Below, piece after piece: positions 29,201 through 38,100 of a stretch of DNA of 64,000 nt. Below the pieces are notes generated by a model. It ran no database searches. It was given only the letters and a program-made list of their open reading frames with translations, and was not told the origin of the DNA. Source of the DNA: Fibrobacter sp. UWR2 (lineage in GTDB: Bacteria > Fibrobacterota > Fibrobacteria > Fibrobacterales > Fibrobacteraceae); NCBI RefSeq assembly GCF_002210285.1, contig NZ_MWQE01000005.1, positions 124,001 through 188,000 of the forward strand, given 5' to 3'. A program made the translations under genes and the position numbers. How positions within the stretch are numbered: the first letter of the stretch is position 1; each line of letters opens with the position of its first letter.

Positions 29201-29673
29201 GCGAAGGCGAGCGCCACTCCGGCAAAGAACATCGCGCAGAAAGTGACGATCATGAGGGTCCCGCTTCCGCTTGCCAGGAACCTCACCCCCATGAGTTCCT
29301 TCATGAACCCGTTTTTCGCGGGACTCTGGAACGCCTGAAGGATGAAGAACAGCCCGACGCCTCCCATCATCATGTAGAGGTTTCCGAGATAGGCGCCTGC
29401 ACAGAACAGCCCTACGACGGGGAGCGAGAGTAAAGTAGTCCACAGGAGTATTCGCTCCTTGGGGTACTTGTCCGACATGAACCCTGCAGGCGTGAGGAGC
29501 AGTACGCAGGGCAGCAGGAAGAGCAGGTGGAGTACATAGAACTGCCAAGAACCGGTCGGGGTGTATCCCATGCGGTTCAGGATGAGTTCCGCGTATGCGA
29601 TAAGCGCGGTAGAAACAGCCACCTGGGTGAATGCCAAACCAAAAAACGAGAAAAAGCCTTTGACTTTTTTCAT
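26260..29673 (-). CDS. Trifunctional LplT-PlsC-acyl-ACP synthetase (Aas-like), copy 1
   Basis: This 1137-residue protein has three fused parts: an MFS lysophospholipid-transporter-like domain (about 1-400, 12 helices), a PlsC acyltransferase (about 410-600; NHISYIDWAM with the catalytic His-Asp pair) and an AMP-forming acyl ligase (about 620-1137; FSSGSEGRPKG, GFGCTETTP, YKTGDKGHVDEDG and catalytic Lys in LGSGKSD). It probably flips lysophospholipid inward and reacylates it. The usual FPEG acyltransferase motif reads FPEN. The ATG at 29673 with AAAGGAAAGAAG upstream is used; an upstream ORF extension is spurious. A paralog lies at 35122-38553. Two glycosyltransferase genes follow. Confidence 0.93.
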   Translation of the reverse strand: MKKVKGFFSFFGLAFTQVAVSTALIAYAELILNRMGYTPTGSWQFYVLHLLFLLPCVLLLTPAGFMSDKYPKERILLWTTLLSLPVVGLFCAGAYLGNLYMMMGGVGLFFILQAFQSPAKNGFMKELMGVRFLASGSGTLMIVTFCAMFFAGVALAFAVREDLVQPVLYTLGALQLLGFIFALRLPSIGAYDKELKFPWKYYWTSKYARRKMAKAWKNRALRQSIVGQAMFWVMIFLMVFVIQDQFSSGSLFDKDSLANYAIFGTGIGLVAGFFFAMRMSRNFIEIGLIPMGTAGASILIFLIPFIPRPYNSIAFALLGFCGGIFALPMFATMLYNTKPRSAGHVLSLSNVVQNLSIIVFDILAIVAIRYLALDRMNLFFILGIVCLVGTVWALWAMPQTLLRQLLRSVLSVHYKFLVNGVQNIPWEGPVLLVGNHISYIDWAMIQMASPRPMRFVITRRPFEKWYVKLLLSQMETIDLDISNPGPAMEEARKALMRGEAVVMFPENAMTSTGNMSRFRLDYSKAIKDVPRVKLLPFYVQGLWGSSYSMADAGFKDLVHSGGRIVTVAFGEELPLDSSPMMVKRAVQELSITAWTTYIRSLRPVASAWIRTVKHVGSGPSVYSPDGNHLSANALATAALSFAGIIDKLTKGEKQVGVLIPPSGPGIIVNMACLIKGKTVYNLNYTNTPETMDYCCGVADVKTLITARVFIEKLKQKGLPMEKLLDNYKVYYMEDLKEQLHKSTLVKNFLRVLILPAWYLELRFFKKVTLDDVATIIFSSGSEGRPKGVELTHQNLIGNIKQCESVLLPSAEDVFLGSLPLFHAFGFSITTMLCLVEGVPVATCPDPTDARLVSRMCAQFKVSIMVATGTFLRMWGLNRAVHPLMFSHVRAIYAGAEKIREDVRQLYRNKFKLEIFEGFGCTETTPVAAVNTKDVLMDDYKTVIEGNKPGTVGAPLPGTQIRIVDPDTMEELAVGEDGLILIGGAQIMKGYLKDPERTAQAIAVINGKRWYKTGDKGHVDEDGYLTIVDRYSRFAKLGGEMVSLGSVDFKISECSLFDEIDHFAVAVPDGSKGEKIVLVYAGEKSEDEVKDMLKQVGLPPLMLPGAVVKVDVLPKLGSGKSDVQTGKKIAMERLGITG

Positions 29674-29754
29674 CTTCTTTCCTTTGTGAAACCATACGGC
29701 AGGCTTACGCCTTGCCTCATGGTAAATATAGCAAGGAGAGACATATATATAAGA

Positions 29755-29776
29755 ACGGCTCCCCAAAGGGAGCCGT
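29755..29776 (-). terminator. Terminator hairpin after the lipoprotein gene
   Basis: ACGGCTCCC and GGGAGCCGT form a 9-bp stem with a 4-base loop, 38 bases past the minus-strand lipoprotein stop. The following run TTCTTATATAT is T/A-rich. Confidence 0.65.
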
Positions 29777-29813
29777 CCTAATAGGTTCTAGGCGCGATCT
29801 AGCCTAAACAGAC

Positions 29814-30728
29814 TTACTTCACTTCGAAGTAGTAGGTCTGGACCGTCTTGCCGTCCTGGGAAAGCTGGATAATCTGCTTGCCCTTCGGGAGGTCGCCCGT
29901 GATGCGGAAGAGGTTTTCGGCAACGTAGGTGACAGTCAGGTCGGTAGACTTGCTCTTGTCGGCGAAGATGCCCTTCTTTTCGTAGGCCTCGAAGCCCTTG
30001 CAGTCCTTGTGGTTTGCAATGTTGTCTTCAATTGCGGCGAAGGATTTCGCGACGAGCGGAGAAGAAACGGAGTTTGCGTTCACGAAGAGGACGTTGATCT
30101 TGCTGTCGACGACGAGCGGAGCCTTGAGGGCGTTCATCTTTGCGGCCGGAGCAGCGGCAGGTGTCGGAGCGGCAGCCTTCTTGCCCTTCTTACCCTTCTT
30201 GCCCTTCTTGTCCTTCTTGTCGGCCTTCGGCGGGGTCGGCGGGAGCTTGGCGCCTTCGGTAACGGCAGGCATCTCGAGACGGTAGCCGGCGATAGATTCG
30301 GTGCACTGCGTAGAGAACAGCACCCATTCGTTGTTGATCTTGGTCGGGGCCTTCTCGCCCGTCTTGTACAGACCCGGGTTCACCTGGTCACTGTAGATGT
30401 AAAGCTTGACCTTGAGGTTCGGTTCGGCCTCGGAAGTCTGGATCGGGTTACGGCTCTTGATGTACTTGGAACGGCCGGCAAGGATGCGGTAGCTTCCAAC
30501 GGGAACCTTCTGGAACTTGAATTCGCCCTTCTGGAGTTCTTCCTTAAACGGGTACTTTTCCTTGGTGGTCGTGTAGATAGTGGAGTCCATCCATACGGTC
30601 GGCATCGGAACCGGCTGTTCGGTGAACGGATCGAGCACAACGCCTTCGATAGTACCGGTCTTGTCGCAACCGGTCATGGCCATGGCGATGAGTGCCGTAG
30701 CGCATGCAGTAAGAATTTGTTTCTTCAT
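29814..30728 (-). CDS. Lipoprotein with carboxypeptidase-regulatory-like domain and Lys/Gly tract
   Basis: This 304-residue lipoprotein has a signal peptide with lipobox MTGC (Cys21). Residues about 26-95 (GTIEGVVLDPFTEQPVPMPTVW, then FKFQKVPVGSYRILAG) look like a carboxypeptidase regulatory-like beta-sandwich. The middle has a low-complexity tract, KKDKKGKKGKKGKKAAAP (about 170-195), the same KKGKKG motif seen in loops of the giant protein at 44074-51423. The C-terminal part (about 200-304) is beta-rich and ends in QTYYFEVK. The RBS AAGGAAAACAAG supports the start. The likely place is the periplasmic or outer face of a membrane; the role is unknown. Confidence 0.85.
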   Translation of the reverse strand: MKKQILTACATALIAMAMTGCDKTGTIEGVVLDPFTEQPVPMPTVWMDSTIYTTTKEKYPFKEELQKGEFKFQKVPVGSYRILAGRSKYIKSRNPIQTSEAEPNLKVKLYIYSDQVNPGLYKTGEKAPTKINNEWVLFSTQCTESIAGYRLEMPAVTEGAKLPPTPPKADKKDKKGKKGKKGKKAAAPTPAAAPAAKMNALKAPLVVDSKINVLFVNANSVSSPLVAKSFAAIEDNIANHKDCKGFEAYEKKGIFADKSKSTDLTVTYVAENLFRITGDLPKGKQIIQLSQDGKTVQTYYFEVK

Positions 30729-30763
30729 CTTGTTTTCCTTGTTTTTGAAACCGAGTTGAATTT

Positions 30764-30796
30764 AAAAAAAAATGCCCCCCGCAACGTGGAGGGCAT
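30764..30796 (-). terminator. Rho-independent terminator of the L31 gene
   Basis: On the minus strand ATGCCC and GGGCAT pair around a GC-rich loop and are followed by nine T residues, 17 bases past the L31 stop. Confidence 0.8.
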
Positions 30797-30812
30797 CGAA
30801 AATAGCCTGAAA

Positions 30813-31115
30813 TTAAGCTTCTTCTTCGGCCTTTGCGGGTGCAGCCTTGCGGGTCTTGCGCTTTGCACCAGTGATGTTGCCGGCGAAACGCTTGTTGAAG
30901 CGGTCGATACGGCCAGCCGTATCCACGCGGTGCTGCTTACCCGTCCAGAACGGATGGGTATCAGCGGTGATTTCCAGGGAAATCACGCTATGTTCAACCC
31001 CATCGATAGTCTTCTTTTCGGCGGAAGACTTCGTGGAGCGGGTGATGTATTCTTTACCCGTATTCGCATCGACAAACACGACCGGTTGATAGTTAGGGTG
31101 GATACCTTCTTTCAT
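30813..31115 (-). CDS. rpmE2: 50S ribosomal protein L31, type B
   Basis: This 100-residue protein matches L31: MKEGIHPNYQPVVFVDANTG, then ISLEITADTHPFWTGKQHRVDTAGRIDRFNKRF. It lacks the zinc-binding cysteines of type A L31 and has the extra middle segment of the type B form, which needs no zinc. A Lys/Ala/Glu-rich tail of about 15 residues follows. The start has an AGGA RBS. It is a single-gene unit between two terminators or promoters, divergent from the lipoprotein gene at 31213. Confidence 0.96.
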   Translation of the reverse strand: MKEGIHPNYQPVVFVDANTGKEYITRSTKSSAEKKTIDGVEHSVISLEITADTHPFWTGKQHRVDTAGRIDRFNKRFAGNITGAKRKTRKAAPAKAEEEA

Positions 31116-31212
31116 TTTTCAAATCCTATTGAAGTGAATATTTGGAGTTGCAAATTTAGCAGATTTTGCGAATTTTGGCAAGATACGGGCGCTTTTTTTG
31201 TATTTTTAGGGC

Positions 31213-31824
31213 ATGAAATCGCTGAAATGCCTACTTGCCGCTCCCCTTTTCGCGGGTCTTGCCTTTTCTCTGTATGCCTGTAACGATGAACGCCCGCAGG
31301 CAAAAATCATCGTGGTGGACCAGAAAATGCCCCTGATCGAGTGGCCCGACAGCATTTACGTGAACTCGCTCGACTCCATCCTGGCGCTCGAACCGGTCAA
31401 GAAGAAAGACCACAAGGAAGACGTGAATCTCACGTTTAATTCCAAGAATGCGCCCGTTTTCAAGCTGCCGAGTTCCGTGACCGGGAAGAAGGATTCGCCC
31501 AAACAGCCCGATAAGGCGGCAAATCTCAAGAAGCCCGCCACCGACAAGCCGGCGGGTGAATCAGGCAAATCGGCCGAAAATTTCGCCTCGAAGTTCATGA
31601 ATGCGATGAGCGCGCTACAGTCTGACCCGAACAACACCTCGCTTTACCGCATGGTCGAGGTCCGCGATGGCGAAGACCTGCCCAAGTTGCTGCGCCGGAC
31701 CTACGGTGCAGGTTCGCAGGCCCTCCCCGGCTTTTTTGTCAAGTCCGCCCTGCAGACAGTAAACCCCGGCAAGGATGTCGACAACCTGAACGCCGGGGAT
31801 AAAGTGAAAGTGCCGAAAATCTAG
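31213..31824 (+). CDS. Lipoprotein with C-terminal LysM-like region
   Basis: This 203-residue protein starts with a signal peptide ending in the lipobox LYAC (Cys23). A disordered Lys/Pro/Asp-rich linker (about 65-125) leads to a compact C-terminal part (about 140-203): YRMVEVRDGEDLPKLLRRTY, LPGFFVKSALQTVNPG, VDNLNAGDKVKVPKI. The pattern of x-V-x-x-G-E-x-L and a final L-x-x-G-x-x-x-x-V-P resembles LysM peptidoglycan-binding domains. It is therefore a candidate envelope-to-peptidoglycan tether. It converges on the metalloprotease gene with only 3 bp between the stops. Confidence 0.75.
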   Translation: MKSLKCLLAAPLFAGLAFSLYACNDERPQAKIIVVDQKMPLIEWPDSIYVNSLDSILALEPVKKKDHKEDVNLTFNSKNAPVFKLPSSVTGKKDSPKQPDKAANLKKPATDKPAGESGKSAENFASKFMNAMSALQSDPNNTSLYRMVEVRDGEDLPKLLRRTYGAGSQALPGFFVKSALQTVNPGKDVDNLNAGDKVKVPKI

Positions 31825-31827
31825 GGA

Positions 31828-34122
31828 TTAGCGGTTTATGAGGACACGCCTGAACTGGCGGCTCCCGTTTTCACGAACAACGTAAACGCCACTTTGGAAG
31901 CCAGCGGCACGCAATGACGCCTGCATATCGCCGTTGAACGCGGCGTGTCCGAGCATCTTCCCGTTCATGTCAAAGACTATCAACGTAGCCTGCGCGGAGA
32001 ACAATGCCGGTGCGGAAGTGTGCGGAAGTGTCGGAACAGCCTTCACCGTACCTACCGAATCGTCCGCGACCGCATACCAGCGTGCCAAATCTAGGCTCGC
32101 CGTCGCATCCGTTGGTGGCGTCGTGAGGTTCGCGCCGTAATTTGCGTTATTCAGCATGCCGTCGTCGACCATGCCATAGAACACGCCCTTCGTAAGTTCC
32201 TTCGTGAAGTTGTTCTCGAGGTCGCCGCGAAGCTGTGCCGTGCCGGAAAGTTTCTTGCCGTTTACCGCCCACATCACGCCATAGACCTGTGCGTAGTCCG
32301 TCACGGTGGTGTTCACGATAATCGAAATCGCCCCCACCTTCGCGTGCCCGCTAATTGTGCCACTCACGAGCCAGGCGTCTTCTTCGAGCACGGCATCGTC
32401 GGAAATTGTACCCGCAGTTACGAGCGCACGCCCGCGGACAGTCGCATTCCCGCTAATCGTCCCGCCGTTAATGACCGCGAAATCCTCGATTCGCGCGTTT
32501 CCGGAAATCGTCCCGCCGTTCACGACCGCGTCGGGGCCCACGTACACGCTCGCATCGACCTTCGCCTTGCTGCTCACGAGGCCACCGCCGTTGCTATGCT
32601 GCTTGTAGCCGCTCGCATTCGCGGGCTTCCAGAAATCCTTGTTGTAGCCCTCGGGAGCGCCGTTTTCCACCTCGATCATGTACGGGTAGCGGAAAATGCT
32701 GTAGTAGAACTGGTCCCAGAGAATCGTCTGCATCTCGGTCGGCGTTGCGGTAACAGCCAGCCACAATGCCTTGTCGCTATCCTTCGTCTCGATTTCCAGG
32801 TTGAATCCCGTACCGTGCTTCATCTCGCTGTAACGCGGCGTGCCATCGCTGCCTTCCGCAACAAGGCCGACTGTCCATCCCGAAGCCGGGTTCGGCAACG
32901 CATCCGGCGCGTAGTTGCACCACCTGTACGTCTTGCCCATGTAGTAATCCGTATTGTCGCCAAAACAGGTGTAACCGTTCACGGTCGGCTTGTCCTGCAC
33001 GATTCCGCGGAACTTGACCGTGACCTTCCCCGCCTTTTCGGGGTAGATGCGCACTAGGTTATAGCCCCAGCGCTGCGGAGCCCAGTAGCTTGGCGAAATG
33101 TAGCGGTCCGCGCACGCCTCGCCAGCATTCCCGCCAGCAGCCTCGCCCGTCGTACATTCCATCTTGTTCAGCATGGTCACGCGCGGGTGCCTGCGGTAAT
33201 TGTCGCCCCAGCCCGAAGATTCGCGCCTCGTCGCAAATTCGTAATCGCCCCAGGACTTCTTGTACAATGTCTTTTTCGCGGGCGCATACTCGAGCGTCGC
33301 GTTCTTCATCGCGAACTTGCCGAACTGCTGGTTCAGGCTATCGAGCGACCAGCCGAAAACCTTCATCATGGCCGTAAACGGCGTCTGCTCCATGCGACCG
33401 CTTTCCCCGTCGCGGATAGATTCCATCCAGATGCGGTTCACCTCGTGCGCACCCTTGTTGCCACCGCCGAATTCTTCCTTGAGGTGCTCCAGGAATTGCC
33501 AGTTGCAGTAGCGGTCACGCGTGGAGCCGTAATACAGGTACGGGAAGTTGATGAGGTATTCCGCGCAGTGGGCATCGTTCGGATTATATTGGTGGGCCAT
33601 CCAGTTCGCATGGCTCTCGGCGAACCAGCCCGAATGGCTATTGTTGCCCATCCAGCCCGCCACTCCCTGCAGGCCGTGCGCAAACTCGTGCGAAGTTCCC
33701 CAGTAATCCTTGAGGGAACCCACGCCAATCCACATGCCGGGCCCGTATTCGCCATTCAGGCCCTTCACGTAGTCCTGCCCGCCGTAGAGCGCCGCCATCA
33801 CGGAGTTGTCGAACACGTAGATGTTGCTCTTGAGTTTCTTATCCGGACTGCTCGGGAACGGCAGCATCCAGCCAAGCGAATCGATGTAGAACGAAAACAC
33901 CTTCTCGAGCGACTGAAGCACGCCCTGCGCATCCGCATTCGGAATCGAAACATTGTTCGCCTGCCCGTCATCCGTCGTAGGCTTCTTGCAGACCTCGAAA
34001 TGCTCCGATTCGGCAATCAGCGTAAAGCCGTTGCTTGCGCACTGGTTCACCCACTCGATGGCCGCGGCGTTCGAAACCAACCCCGCCACGGCAAACCCAA
34101 CCAACATCCTGTTCAATTTCAT
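31828..34122 (-). CDS. Secreted Svx/AvrXca-like zinc metalloprotease with beta-helix and sorting domain
   Basis: This 764-residue protein starts at the ATG at 34122, where GGAG is the RBS; a TTG four codons upstream would consume it. A signal peptide (about 1-21) precedes a DUF6055 / Svx-like catalytic region with HEFAH at 145-149 and a downstream SGWFAESHANWMAH likely to add a metal ligand. After a beta-rich middle, residues about 535-645 hold left-handed beta-helix repeats (VNGGTISGNARIEDFAVINGG). The last 55 residues (LIVFDMNGKMLGHAAF, GVYVVRENGSRQFRRVLI) resemble a type IX secretion sorting domain. Substrate is unknown; Svx relatives act on plant material. Confidence 0.85.
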   Translation of the reverse strand: MKLNRMLVGFAVAGLVSNAAAIEWVNQCASNGFTLIAESEHFEVCKKPTTDDGQANNVSIPNADAQGVLQSLEKVFSFYIDSLGWMLPFPSSPDKKLKSNIYVFDNSVMAALYGGQDYVKGLNGEYGPGMWIGVGSLKDYWGTSHEFAHGLQGVAGWMGNNSHSGWFAESHANWMAHQYNPNDAHCAEYLINFPYLYYGSTRDRYCNWQFLEHLKEEFGGGNKGAHEVNRIWMESIRDGESGRMEQTPFTAMMKVFGWSLDSLNQQFGKFAMKNATLEYAPAKKTLYKKSWGDYEFATRRESSGWGDNYRRHPRVTMLNKMECTTGEAAGGNAGEACADRYISPSYWAPQRWGYNLVRIYPEKAGKVTVKFRGIVQDKPTVNGYTCFGDNTDYYMGKTYRWCNYAPDALPNPASGWTVGLVAEGSDGTPRYSEMKHGTGFNLEIETKDSDKALWLAVTATPTEMQTILWDQFYYSIFRYPYMIEVENGAPEGYNKDFWKPANASGYKQHSNGGGLVSSKAKVDASVYVGPDAVVNGGTISGNARIEDFAVINGGTISGNATVRGRALVTAGTISDDAVLEEDAWLVSGTISGHAKVGAISIIVNTTVTDYAQVYGVMWAVNGKKLSGTAQLRGDLENNFTKELTKGVFYGMVDDGMLNNANYGANLTTPPTDATASLDLARWYAVADDSVGTVKAVPTLPHTSAPALFSAQATLIVFDMNGKMLGHAAFNGDMQASLRAAGFQSGVYVVRENGSRQFRRVLINR

Positions 34123-34258
34123 TGCGTACTCCAATTAATACTGCACAAAAATCCCGACACACCCGCATCGGCTACTAGTGAATTTATCCTTTTTTCGCAA
34201 AAAAAGAAGGGCTCCGGCATATTCCGGGCCCAAAAGCGTGTAAAATCCGTGCAGAAAC

Positions 34259-35125
34259 CTAGCGCCCCAGTTTCTTGAAGTCGGGCGTGAGCCTTGCACA
34301 GGCGCTGTCCTTCGGGGCGCTGCGGTACAGCACGAGTTCCTTCTCGAAGATGCCCTTTGTGGAGGCGCTTACCATCCACTTGGTTCCTGCCGGGCAGTTC
34401 TCGAGCGGAACCTTTGACACAGCCGTAAAGCGGCCGCCTGTTATCTTGTATTCAAATGTACTTGTCGAGAGCGAATCGGGTATCTGTAGCGCATTCGCAT
34501 TGCCGATGACCTTCCCCTTGGCGAAGAAGGCTCTCTGTGCGTTCATGTATTCTATTGCCTTCTGCTGCATCTCGTCGATGGAATCCGTTATTGACGCGGC
34601 CTTCACCTTCTCGTGGCAGCTTGAAACGGCAAAGAAGGCTACAACGATCGCGAGCACGACTGCGAACGGAACGGCAATCTTCTTGAGCGGGATGTTCCCG
34701 ACTTTCGTAAGAACTTCGCGTAAGGATTCATTCGCGTCTTCCGATGCTGTATCGCCAGTCTCCCACTTGAGCAACTTGAATGCTACGAGCACATGTATGA
34801 AGGGCCGGGGCATGGCAAATCCTGCAAGAGCGATGGCGAACAGGATGATGGATATTACCAGGAAAACGGTCAGCGCTGTTTCGGCACTGGGCAGTAGGTT
34901 CTGGACTTCCTTGAGCAGGTTGAGTAACTGCTTGTCTTCGGCAAAGTTCTGCGACGCGAACCGCCCCGTAAAGTTGTTATAGCGTGCGAGGCCGAGCTTA
35001 ACACCGTCCGCAGCCATGACGAGGACTGCCGAAAGTAGGCGTTCCAGGAATAGGAAAACCATACCCACCAGGGCAATCACGGAGGCGATTAGCCGAGCTG
35101 TCCTTACCGGAGTCAAGCCGTTCAT
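34259..35125 (-). CDS. Membrane protein with pilin-like extracytoplasmic domain
   Basis: This 288-residue protein has about three membrane helices (10-35, 83-105, 148-172). After the last helix comes a long helix and a small beta domain: SIDEMQQKAIEYMNAQRAFF, then STSTFEYKITGGRFTAVSKV and two cysteines (ENCPAGTKW, DSACARL). That sequence logic is like the globular part of type IV pilins and pseudopilins. The N-terminus has no prepilin peptidase site, and the pilin-like part follows an internal helix. Its ATGA overlaps the stop of the second Aas-like gene, so the two are coupled. Function is unknown. Confidence 0.7.
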   Translation of the reverse strand: MNGLTPVRTARLIASVIALVGMVFLFLERLLSAVLVMAADGVKLGLARYNNFTGRFASQNFAEDKQLLNLLKEVQNLLPSAETALTVFLVISIILFAIALAGFAMPRPFIHVLVAFKLLKWETGDTASEDANESLREVLTKVGNIPLKKIAVPFAVVLAIVVAFFAVSSCHEKVKAASITDSIDEMQQKAIEYMNAQRAFFAKGKVIGNANALQIPDSLSTSTFEYKITGGRFTAVSKVPLENCPAGTKWMVSASTKGIFEKELVLYRSAPKDSACARLTPDFKKLGR

Positions 35126-38100
35126 TTAGAGACTCCTGCGAGTTCCTTAGCGATTTTTTTCGCTGTGGTAAAGTCGGCCTTTCCGGTACCGAGCTTCGGC
35201 ACCTTCTCCACCGCAAACGCCACCGCAGGCAACATAATCGGCGGGAACCCGCTCGCGCGCAGTTCCGAAAGCACATCCTTCGGGTCCTTTTCACCCTGGT
35301 AAAGGAGCACAATCTTCTCGCCCTTCGCGGAATCCGGAATCGAGGTCACCACGTAGTCGCAACCTTCGAGCACCGGCGTGTCTTGAATCTTCTTCTCGAC
35401 GGCACCGAGGCTCACCATTTCGCCGCCAAGCTTCGCAAAGCGGCTGTAGCGGTCCACAATCGTAAGGAAGCCGTCCTCGTCGAGGTAGCCCTTATCGCCC
35501 GTGCGGTAGTAGCGCTTGCCGTTAATATTTACGATGACGCTCTTGGTGCGTTCCTCGTCCTTGAGGTAGCCCACCATCACCTGGCAGCCACCGATAAGGA
35601 TCATGCCCGCCTCGCCCGTAGGCAAGGGTTCGTTCGTATCGGGGTCCACAATCAGGAACTGCGAACCCGGGAGCGCCATGCCCACCGTACCCGGCTTGTT
35701 GTTCACCTGCATGGTCATGTAGTCGCTGTGCAGGTTGTTCTCGGTATTGATACTTGCCACCGGGGCCGTTTCGGTACAGCCGTAGCCTTCGTAGATTTCC
35801 TTACCAAACTTGAGGCGGAACGCAGTAGCAAGTTCGGGGCGCAGGGCTTCGGCACCGGCGATAATCAGGCGCACATACTTGAGCGCCATCGGGTGTACGT
35901 AGCGGCTAATAGTAAACGCACGCAGGAACGTCGGGGTCGCCACGAAGGCAGACACGCGGAACTCCGCACACACGCGGGCCATGGTCTTCACGTCGGTCGG
36001 GTCGGCCACGGTCACAATCGGGCAGCCTTCCGTGAGGTTCAAAAGCGTCGTCACCGTAAGGCCGAAGCTGTGGAACAGCGGGAGTTCCGAAAGCATAACG
36101 TCGGCGCGGGTCACGTTAAAGATACAGGCAAGCTGCTGGATGTTGCCCATGAGGTTCCTGTGGCTCAGCATCACGCCCTTCGGGGTTCCTTCGGAACCCG
36201 AACTGAACATGATGGCGGCAATGTCATCCAGCTTGACATGCTTGCGGAAGCAGAGCTTGATGAGCCAGCACGGTGACACGATGCAGAACACGATAAAGAA
36301 CGCAATCTTTGCCTTCGGGATAACCTTCATGAAATCCTCGGCATAGAACAAGCGCAAGTTCTCGCTAGCAATCTTCGAGTAGTCGTTGCCGCGGCCCTTG
36401 AGCTTTTCGATAAACTGGCGGCTCGTTATAACGGTCTTCACGTCGGCACGGGCGGCACAGAACTTCACGTTGTCTACAGAAGAGGTGTAGTTCAGGTTCA
36501 CGTTCGTCTTGCCCAGGAGCCAGAGCGCCAAGTTCACGATGACTCCCGCCGGAGAAGGCGGCAGCATTATACCCACATTCTTTTCTTCGGGGCCAAGAAT
36601 TTTTTTGAGGTGCCTGCTGAACGCAATGACAGCGCCCATCAACTTGAAGCCGGAGAAGTGACCGCCGTCGGGATTGTAAATGGCAGGTCCGTGCTTCACG
36701 AACTTCTTGTAGGTGCGTATCCAGCTGTCGCCAACGGGCTTCACGAACGAAACCGCATAGTCCCAAGCCGATATCGAGATGTTGCGGATGATGGTTCGCA
36801 CCTCGTTTGCGGGCGTCGTTGCGGGAATGGAGTTCCCGAAGGCAACCGTCACCGTACGTTCGGCCGAGGCTCCATACATGTTGGAACCGCTATAGCTGTA
36901 GTTCGAGCCCCAAAGTCCCTGGATGTAGAACGGCACTACCTGAGCGTCGGTGCCCTCCACCGCCTTCGAGTAGTCAATGCTGAACGGTTCCACGTGCGGG
37001 GACCTCGAAACTTCGCCCGTCGGGAAAATGACGACCGCGTGGCCTGCCATAAGGCGGTCATGAATCTTCTTCATCGCCTCTTCGGGGTGGCGATTGTCGA
37101 TGCGGATGCTCCCCAGGCGCTTGAGCAACGAACGCAGGTACCACTTTTCGAAATGGTCCTTGTTGCCGGCAATGCAGAGCGGGCGCGGGCAGGCCATCTG
37201 CAGCATAGCCCAGTCTATAAAGCTGTGGTGGTTACCAACTAGGAGCACCGGTCCATCGTTCGGGATATTGCCCACGTTGAGCACGCGTATCTTGTAACGG
37301 CTGAACACCAGGCGCAACAGCGAGCGGACAAGCGCCTGCGGAAGGTTCAATATGGACCAGTAGAACACGCCCACCGAAATGACGGAAAGCCCGATGAAGT
37401 AATAGTGCGGGCGGAGGTCCGTGTACTGCATGATAATGGTATACACGAACAAGAACACCACAAGCACGAGGGCCTGGATAAGGTTCGCAAGCGCAATCAC
37501 CCAGCCGGAATTGTTCGGGCGTGTGTTGTACAGCAAAAGCGCATTCACCGGCACAAGGAACATGCCGCCAAAGATACCGATAGCCGTATACAGAATAGAA
37601 AGCGGTACAGGATGCACGAAGAACGGGATAAGGAACATGCCGATAGATGCCCCTATCATGCCAAGCGGGATAAAGCCGGTCTCGATGAAGTCCTTGGAAT
37701 TACGTGCAGAGATGATGGAACCGACCATGAGGCCGACAATGGTGAAAGCGAGGTAGTTCTGGAGCGTATTGACGGTCTGAGAACCGGAAACGTCCTGGAA
37801 CATGAGCGTAAAAACCTGCGCCATCGCCCAGAACATCGAAAGCGTGATGATGGTCGCGCGCAGCGTGCGGTGGCGCCAGCCAAAGCTCAGACGGCGACGG
37901 GCTACGGAGAACTTCACGTTCTTGTCTTCGTACTTGACCTTCGGCACGAGGAAGCTCGCGACTGTACCCAGCACGCTCACGCCGGTCAAAATCCAAGGAA
38001 TGACGACGGACTTCGAAAGCAAGAATCCCACAGCCTCGTAGCTGACAAGAGATTCGAGGTCGATTAGGTTTATGCCCACGATAGCAAGCCAGCTCGAGGC

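Noticed and set aside
29674-29766. 31-residue N-terminal extension of Aas-like copy 1
   Set aside because: It runs back into the terminator hairpin of the upstream gene and lacks an RBS, while the ATG at 29673 has a good one and starts the first helix.
34122-34134. TTG start for the Svx-like gene
   Set aside because: The GGAG it would use as a codon is the best ribosome binding site for the ATG at 34122.
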